DNA of 64,000 nt from Scortum barcoo (taxonomy: Eukaryota; Chordata; Actinopteri; Centrarchiformes; Terapontidae): the NCBI GenBank assembly GCA_023238725.1, contig CM041535.1, positions 23,121,230 to 23,185,229 on the forward strand. The letters are read 5' to 3'. Both the position numbers and the translations under genes were made by a program. Shown piece after piece: positions 61,999 to 64,000 of the stretch; within the stretch, counting starts at the first letter, position 1; each line of letters begins with the position of its first letter. Under the pieces are notes generated by a model, which worked only from the letters and a program-made list of their open reading frames with translations, ran no database searches and was not told the DNA's origin.

Positions 61999-62352
61999 AT
62001 GCTTCACTCTAAACGTACCCTTTAGCTCTCTCTGTCTGTTCCCTGCCAACAACCTCTACATGTAAGCTTTTCACATTATTTTCTCTCCTTTTTATCTCTA
62101 TCCAACCACTGACACCTCGATCTGTCTTGATGATTTCCCTTTCATCCTCTGCATCCTCTCGCCCTCAACGTGACATCACCTTGTCAGAGCGACTTATCAG
62201 AGCAGCCCTCGGCCTCCTGAGAAGGCAGCGTCTTTAGCGTCCTTATTGGACGCCCTGCTCATCACTCCTGTCGCTCAAGCTCCGCCGCTGCGCTTGAGGA
62301 AGAAGCCGAAGCGGCGCAGCATCAGTGAGCTGCACCTGTCCAAGAACAAGAG
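20102..62352 (+). CDS. pdlim5: PDZ and LIM domain protein 5 (Enigma homologue, ENH), 3' end outside the window
   Basis: This is a cytoskeletal scaffold of the Enigma family. Its PDZ and ZM modules bind alpha-actinin at muscle Z-discs, and in long forms three C-terminal LIM domains bind kinases such as PKC. Joined coding exons are 20102-20200, 33102-33253, 51486-51525, 52202-52635, 56138-56158, 56811-56983 and 57195-57231, then either terminal exon 58472-58571 (351 residues) or the phase-2 series 60181 to 62352 leading off the window. The PDZ (residues 1-84) has the PWGFRLQGG ligand loop. The block FYHVPTHADASRKR plus EDTEDWRPRTGTTQSRSFR (about 262-296) is diagnostic for PDLIM5 against LDB3. 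No LIM zinc-binding cysteines occur before 64000, so the long form is incomplete here. I cannot assign the a or b duplicate. Confidence 0.93.
26385..26484 (+). repeat. diverged repeat ending in GAAGAAGAAG
   Basis: The phrase TATGGGTGGCAGTAAAGTGCC followed about 40 bp later by CCACAGAAGAAGAAG resembles a small dispersed element common in fish, whose usual form has a GGCGGTAATGCACC-type head and an AGAAGAAGAAG tail. Identification is from memory. Confidence 0.4.
29040..29290. repeat. possible old interspersed repeat (AACCTAACCAAA-rich)
   Basis: Several CTAACTTTAACC, TAACTAAGTGG and AACCTAACCAAAG phrases recur over 250 bp, together with a GACAATGACAATAAAGG tail-like phrase. This is similar to degenerate AACC-rich repeats common in fish. 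Boundaries are uncertain. Confidence 0.28.
29861..29882. repeat. (TG)11 microsatellite
   Basis: Pure TG run in pdlim5 intron 2. Confidence 0.9.
33102..33253 (+). CDS. pdlim5: pdlim5 exon 3 (PDZ part 2)
   Basis: Encodes LTDGGKAAKGGIAVGDMVLS and then the HLEAQNKIK helix and the final LSLTLQ strand. The DGGKAA and GDMVLSIDGI wording is PDLIM5-like; LDB3 has a different second half. Donor AA|GTAAGC, phase 2. Confidence 0.95.
41454..41870 (+). repeat. degenerate tandem repeat with core TATTTGCCAAAGAT
   Basis: About five imperfect units carry TTTGCCAAAGAT followed by CCAAGAGC and then a CACCTGTCTCTG phrase. Cores are near 41455, 41530, 41585, 41672 and 41825, so the unit is about 55-150 bp with internal losses. 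No known family is recognised. Confidence 0.55.
48038..48063. repeat. (CA)13 microsatellite
   Basis: Pure CA run in pdlim5 intron 3. Confidence 0.92.
50242..50251 (+). promoter_or_regulatory. CTATAAATAG: MEF2 site or internal TATA box
   Basis: A perfect MEF2 consensus that is also TATA-like, followed by about 300 bp richer in CpG than its surroundings and 1.2 kb before pdlim5 exon 4. One such decamer is expected per window by chance, so this is only a candidate muscle element or internal promoter. Confidence 0.22.
51486..51525 (+). CDS. pdlim5: pdlim5 exon 4 (short linker exon)
   Basis: 40 bp; acceptor in a CTCCTCTTCCAG context. Completes a Lys codon and encodes ASSVPKPPPVAPK, the proline-rich linker that in mammalian PDLIM5 also follows the PDZ directly. 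Donor AAAG|GTACTG, phase 0. Confidence 0.88.
52026..52143. mobile_element. MITE-like element with 14-bp terminal inverted repeats
   Basis: TATACTGATGCCTC at 52026-52039 is the exact reverse complement of GAGGCATCAGTATA at 52130-52143. Read as a TA-flanked insertion, the element is 114 bp (52028-52141). It ends 58 bp before pdlim5 exon 5. No transposase fits in it, so it would be non-autonomous. Confidence 0.5.
52202..52635 (+). CDS. pdlim5: pdlim5 exon 5 (proline/serine-rich linker with ZM motif)
   Basis: Residues 98-241. PYNKTPRPYG and PSPSSAFTPA match the mammalian PDLIM5 linker. It also has a run of six prolines, a run of eight serines, and then VYNTPINLYSTENACEVAMG (205-224), a clear ZASP-like (ZM) motif that contacts the alpha-actinin rod. 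Donor GG|GTGAGT, phase 2. Confidence 0.93.
52636..56137 (+). other. pdlim5 intron 5
   Basis: 3.5-kb intron with (CA)n near 55380 and no convincing exon. A pyrimidine-rich acceptor-like site at 55062 leads into a segment whose phase does not fit. Confidence 0.7.
55380..55400. repeat. (CA)n microsatellite
   Basis: Ten CA units in pdlim5 intron 5. Confidence 0.88.
56138..56158 (+). CDS. pdlim5: pdlim5 exon 6 (21-nt microexon)
   Basis: Flanked by a strong acceptor (CCTCCCCTTCAG) and the consensus donor GAA|GTAAGT. Phase 2 on both sides; the seven codons read through as GGPQNVLK with flanking bases, which joins exon 5 to exon 7 in frame. A junction of similar wording (NGPPRKH) is present in mammalian PDLIM5. 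Confidence 0.8.
56811..56983 (+). CDS. pdlim5: pdlim5 exon 7 (conserved Enigma-family block)
   Basis: Residues 250-306: VPRRHVV, FYHVPTHADASRKR, EDTEDWRPRTGTTQS and SRSFRILAQITGTEH. This near-identical block is what separates PDLIM5 from LDB3. Donor G|GTGCGT, phase 1. Confidence 0.96.
57195..57231 (+). CDS. pdlim5: pdlim5 exon 8 (last exon shared by both forms)
   Basis: Encodes AHDEEADSAKKTK, aligning with the ESEADNTKK segment of mammalian PDLIM5. Donor AAA|GTGAGT, phase 2. From here the message either goes to terminal exon 58472 or continues to 60181/60578. Confidence 0.9.
57472..57545 (+). repeat. (CAGATT)4 plus retroposon-tail-like sequence
   Basis: Four CAGATT units are followed by CCTTTATTAGTCCCACAG and GGGGAAATTCACAG. 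The latter phrase is recognised from memory as a common terminal sequence of fish retroposons. Only this end is present; the rest of an element is not recognisable. Confidence 0.45.
58409..58429 (+). repeat. (CT)n tract before the terminal exon
   Basis: Ten CT units within a 70-bp almost pure pyrimidine stretch that feeds the acceptor of the short-form terminal exon. This is the sort of tract bound by PTB proteins, which regulate muscle and neuronal splicing. Confidence 0.85.
58472..58571 (+). CDS. pdlim5: pdlim5 alternative terminal exon (LIM-less short form)
   Basis: Acceptor GATGGCAG, phase 2 entry. Encodes VNKSTTRLVIGPKYNELRDW and HHGVSARTLNVQ, then TAG 58569-58571. The total short protein is 351 residues with PDZ, ZM and the conserved block but no LIM domain. 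Such LIM-less forms are known in mammalian ENH. The 32 codons are clearly protein-like. Confidence 0.88.
58730..58744 (+). other. double poly(A) signal, proximal
   Basis: Two AATAAA hexamers at 58730 and 58739, 160-170 bases after the short-form stop. Confidence 0.6.
60070..60075 (+). other. poly(A) signal, distal
   Basis: AATAAA about 100 bases before the next candidate coding exon (60181); it would end the long UTR of the short form. Confidence 0.45.
60181..60219 (+). CDS. pdlim5: pdlim5 candidate cassette exon (39 nt)
   Basis: An excellent acceptor (ctttcttctcccag) and donor CAG|GTATAA enclose 39 bases, phase 2 to phase 2, reading CLTEFETNREEV. It fits in frame between exon 8 and the 60578 exon, and can be included or skipped. 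Confidence 0.6.
60578..61222 (+). CDS. pdlim5: pdlim5 large linker exon (215 codons)
   Basis: Open throughout; acceptor CACCTGCCAG, donor AAAG|GTACCT, phase 2 at both ends. The product is Ser/Pro/Thr-rich and low in charge, with no recognised fold, consistent with the disordered spacer between the family block and the LIM domains. I recall no equivalent of this length in the human long form, so it may be a fish-specific or muscle-specific extension. Confidence 0.82.
61332..61493 (+). CDS. pdlim5: pdlim5 linker exon (162 nt)
   Basis: Phase 2 to phase 2, 54 codons, hydrophilic (for example DSSDRFTDHDGDDHRSYN). Acceptor GGTTTAG, donor ACAG|GTGCTG. Confidence 0.75.
61612..61686 (+). CDS. pdlim5: pdlim5 linker exon (75 nt)
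   Basis: Acceptor tctttctgtcctctcag, donor TCAG|GTACCA; phase 2 to phase 2, 25 codons reading FPLQVNTHLPHMSARHPVLS and onwards. Confidence 0.72.
61815..61946 (+). CDS. pdlim5: pdlim5 linker exon (132 nt)
   Basis: 44 codons, phase 2 to phase 2, proline-rich (PRAAPCLPPLTPSAPKQP). The acceptor GTGAACAG is preceded by GT repeats, so splice strength is modest; donor TGAG|GTAAAT. Confidence 0.7.
61967..61996. repeat. (GT)15 microsatellite
   Basis: Pure GT run 20 bases after the previous exon's donor. Confidence 0.93.
62026..62061 (+). CDS. pdlim5: weak candidate cassette exon (36 nt)
   Basis: Acceptor CCCTTTAG and good donor CAT|GTAAGC enclose 36 bases, again phase 2 to phase 2, reading LCLFPANNLY. 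The acceptor lacks a good pyrimidine tract, so it may be chance. Confidence 0.28.
62188..62352 (+). CDS. pdlim5: pdlim5 linker exon with basic cluster (165 nt)
   Basis: 55 codons, phase 2 to phase 2: hydrophobic SLASLLDALLITP followed by the basic stretch RLRKKPKRRSISELHLSKNK. The stretch looks like a nuclear-localisation or basophilic-kinase site. The present donor is AG|GTAGAC; reading through gives AGG TAG, an immediate stop at 62354-62356. The donor is where a TA-flanked element has inserted. Confidence 0.72.
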
Positions 62353-62353
62353 G

Positions 62354-62499
62354 TAGACCTGGACAAAACTAGCTCTGATTGTACAACTGAAGATGGTCTG
62401 AAAATGCTTGAGACTATTTATTTGAAACTATTTTAAGTTGACAAGGATTTATACTCAGTATTCGTCCTATTTCTATTGTTTTGGTTTTGTCCAGGTCTA
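62354..62499. mobile_element. MITE-like element inserted in a splice donor
   Basis: TAGACCTGGACAAAAC (62354-62369) and GTTTTGTCCAGGTCTA (62484-62499) are perfect 16-base reverse complements. Taking the outer TA pair as a Tc1/mariner-type target duplication leaves a 142-bp element (62356-62497). Removing it and one TA restores AG|GTAAGT, a consensus donor, at the exon end. No transposase is encoded. Confidence 0.6.
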
Positions 62500-62516
62500 A
62501 GTCCAGGAGAGAGTGA
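62495..62516 (+). CDS. pdlim5: possible alternative terminal codons after the element
   Basis: The element's 3' repeat supplies a pyrimidine-rich TTTTGTCCAG acceptor. Splicing from 62352 to 62495 would add RSKSRRE and stop at TGA 62514-62516, giving another LIM-less form. It could also be a re-splicing point, since AG|GTCTAA is regenerated there. Confidence 0.3.
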
Positions 62517-63993
62517 CAATAATATAATCATCTACTTAATGAATAATTGAATATAACATGTGGAGACTCATTCACTGTCTAAATTTATGTGATGTGATGC
62601 ATGCAGCTCATCAACTAATTGCTTGACACCAGCAGCAAACTAAAAAAAAAACCTACAAAAAAAGACAACTTAAGGATAGAAAGCAAAAAGCAAAAAGTTA
62701 TATATTGTATTTGTTGGACCATTTGTTCAATATACTCGATGAAAAGAAAAAAAAAAGAAAAAAATTGAAGCATACCTATTTTTAACACATGGTTTAAAAA
62801 GCCCTTGAGTCCACTGAACATGCCATTCATGGCAGTGAAAAAGGCCGAATTCGTTCCGGCTGTGCCAGCACCAAAAGACACGGTCCATATGTCTCTGTGG
62901 AGACAACTCATAGCAACTATGACATTCTGTGGTCGCTGTGAAACAACTTGGCAGCATCTCACAGAGATCAGTCATTGGCTGGTGGACACAACTGTACACA
63001 TTAAACCGTGAAGTATGAAAAGTGCGTGTGTGCGTGTGTGAGTATGAGTGGGTGCCTGTACGGATCACTGTCTGTGTCATTGCATGGATGGTATACTGTG
63101 CGAGGATTGAGTGCGATCCAAAGAATATCACAATGCTGAATTATAGACCATCTGTTGTGTGGTGCAGAGAGCTGCTGGATAGCAGTCAGCTATGTTAATG
63201 GACCATTTGTTCAATGTTCAAACAAAACCAACACATTTATGAGATGCATAAAACAAGTTTTCGTCGGCGCTGCAGTACACAAGGGGTTACTTTACATATG
63301 TAAACAGTTCGGGGAGTGAAGTGTACCCTTTTCCCTTCATTATCACTTAATACCAGCAAACGAGAAGTCTCATTATTAGGCGGCATACAGCGCTGAAAAT
63401 AGACTTCAGATAAGATAAACACATGAGCAACAACAGAGAAGCAGAGCAAGGCCACCGACAGGGTAGGAATACATGTAAATTTTAAGGTCGCGCTGTATTA
63501 ATCTAAAAGCACAGAATACAGATACAGAGCAGGAAAGGGAGAGACAGATAAAAAGAAAATAAATGTATTCCCCTCGCTCTCCTTCCTGCCGTCCCTCTTT
63601 ATTTATCCCTTCAGTTAACAAGGTTCATACGTGGCCCAGGACATCCAGATGGTCATCACGCTGACCGGCTACTATTGAATCAAAACAGCGGGGCCTCCAT
63701 TAATCAACCAATCACAGTCCTGTGGAATACAATTAAGTTGCCATGTAATTGGCCTGATTGGTGGAGAATATTAACGAGCTGTGCGGTAATTGGCTCTAAT
63801 GAATGGAGGACTGGGGAGCATCTTATTTCCTGCTCTACTTGTCACCTGTTGTTAGCCAATTACCATAGCTAATGTGAACGAATGTCGCGAGCCAGTTCGC
63901 CCCGATCATTTGATTGGATGGTGCTACAGCCTTTAATCTAGGAGTAATAGTTTAACAGTGTGATGAGGACGAAGGCTTTCCTGTTCTTTACAG
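62517..63993 (+). other. pdlim5 intron tail, no gene recognised
   Basis: No coding exon is recognised. The last 350 bp are rich in AATTGG/CCAATT and TAAT motifs. No LIM-domain cysteine/histidine pattern occurs before the window ends. Confidence 0.6.
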
Positions 63994-64000
63994 GACCGCT
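63980..64000 (+). other. pdlim5: acceptor-like site at window edge
   Basis: Pyrimidine-rich ttcctgttctttacag precedes 63994, and phase-2 entry gives an open start (R-T-A). This may be the next pdlim5 exon, cut by the window end. Confidence 0.35.

Overview
The window is nuclear DNA from a ray-finned fish. It has short GT-AG introns, many (GT)n/(CA)n and (GA)n tracts, teleost-type interspersed repeat fragments, and two vertebrate genes on the + strand. A percomorph-like genome is plausible from intron sizes and repeat style, but nothing here proves the order. There are no prokaryotic, viral or CRISPR features.

Gene 1 (1519-7960) is a complete nine-exon melanopsin of the Xenopus-like class (opn4x), 558 codons by my joining. 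It is a seven-helix, retinal-binding photoreceptor with DRY at residues 126-128, Schiff-base lysine K298, NPxxY at 304-308 and a long Ser/Thr-rich tail. All eight introns are GT-AG and every phase agrees.

Gene 2 starts about 11.4 kb downstream at a TATA box (19312). It is pdlim5 (Enigma homologue, ENH), the muscle Z-disc PDZ-LIM scaffold. A noncoding exon (to 19458) is followed by PDZ exons at 20102 and 33102, linker exons at 51486 and 52202 (the latter with an alpha-actinin-binding ZM motif), a 21-nt microexon at 56138, the conserved family block at 56811 and a short exon at 57195. At that point the gene splits. One path ends in a terminal exon (58472-58571) giving a 351-residue, LIM-less protein. 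The other continues through in-frame phase-2 exons (60181, 60578, 61332, 61612, 61815, 62188) towards LIM exons that lie beyond the right edge.

The two genes are neighbours because they sit in the paralogon that also gave OPN4-LDB3 in mammals; this window carries the opn4x-pdlim5 version. Nothing suggests they act together. One is a photoreceptor and the other a cytoskeletal adaptor.

The most unusual signals are small terminal-inverted-repeat insertions beside pdlim5 splice sites. A 142-bp element flanked by TA (62354-62499) appears to have split a consensus GTAAGT donor and now brings its own splice-like ends. A second element (52026-52143) sits 58 bp before a coding exon. Other points are an opn4x acceptor built directly on a (GT)16 tract, a uORF overlapping the opn4x start, and two coding-like candidate exons of unknown affiliation between the genes.
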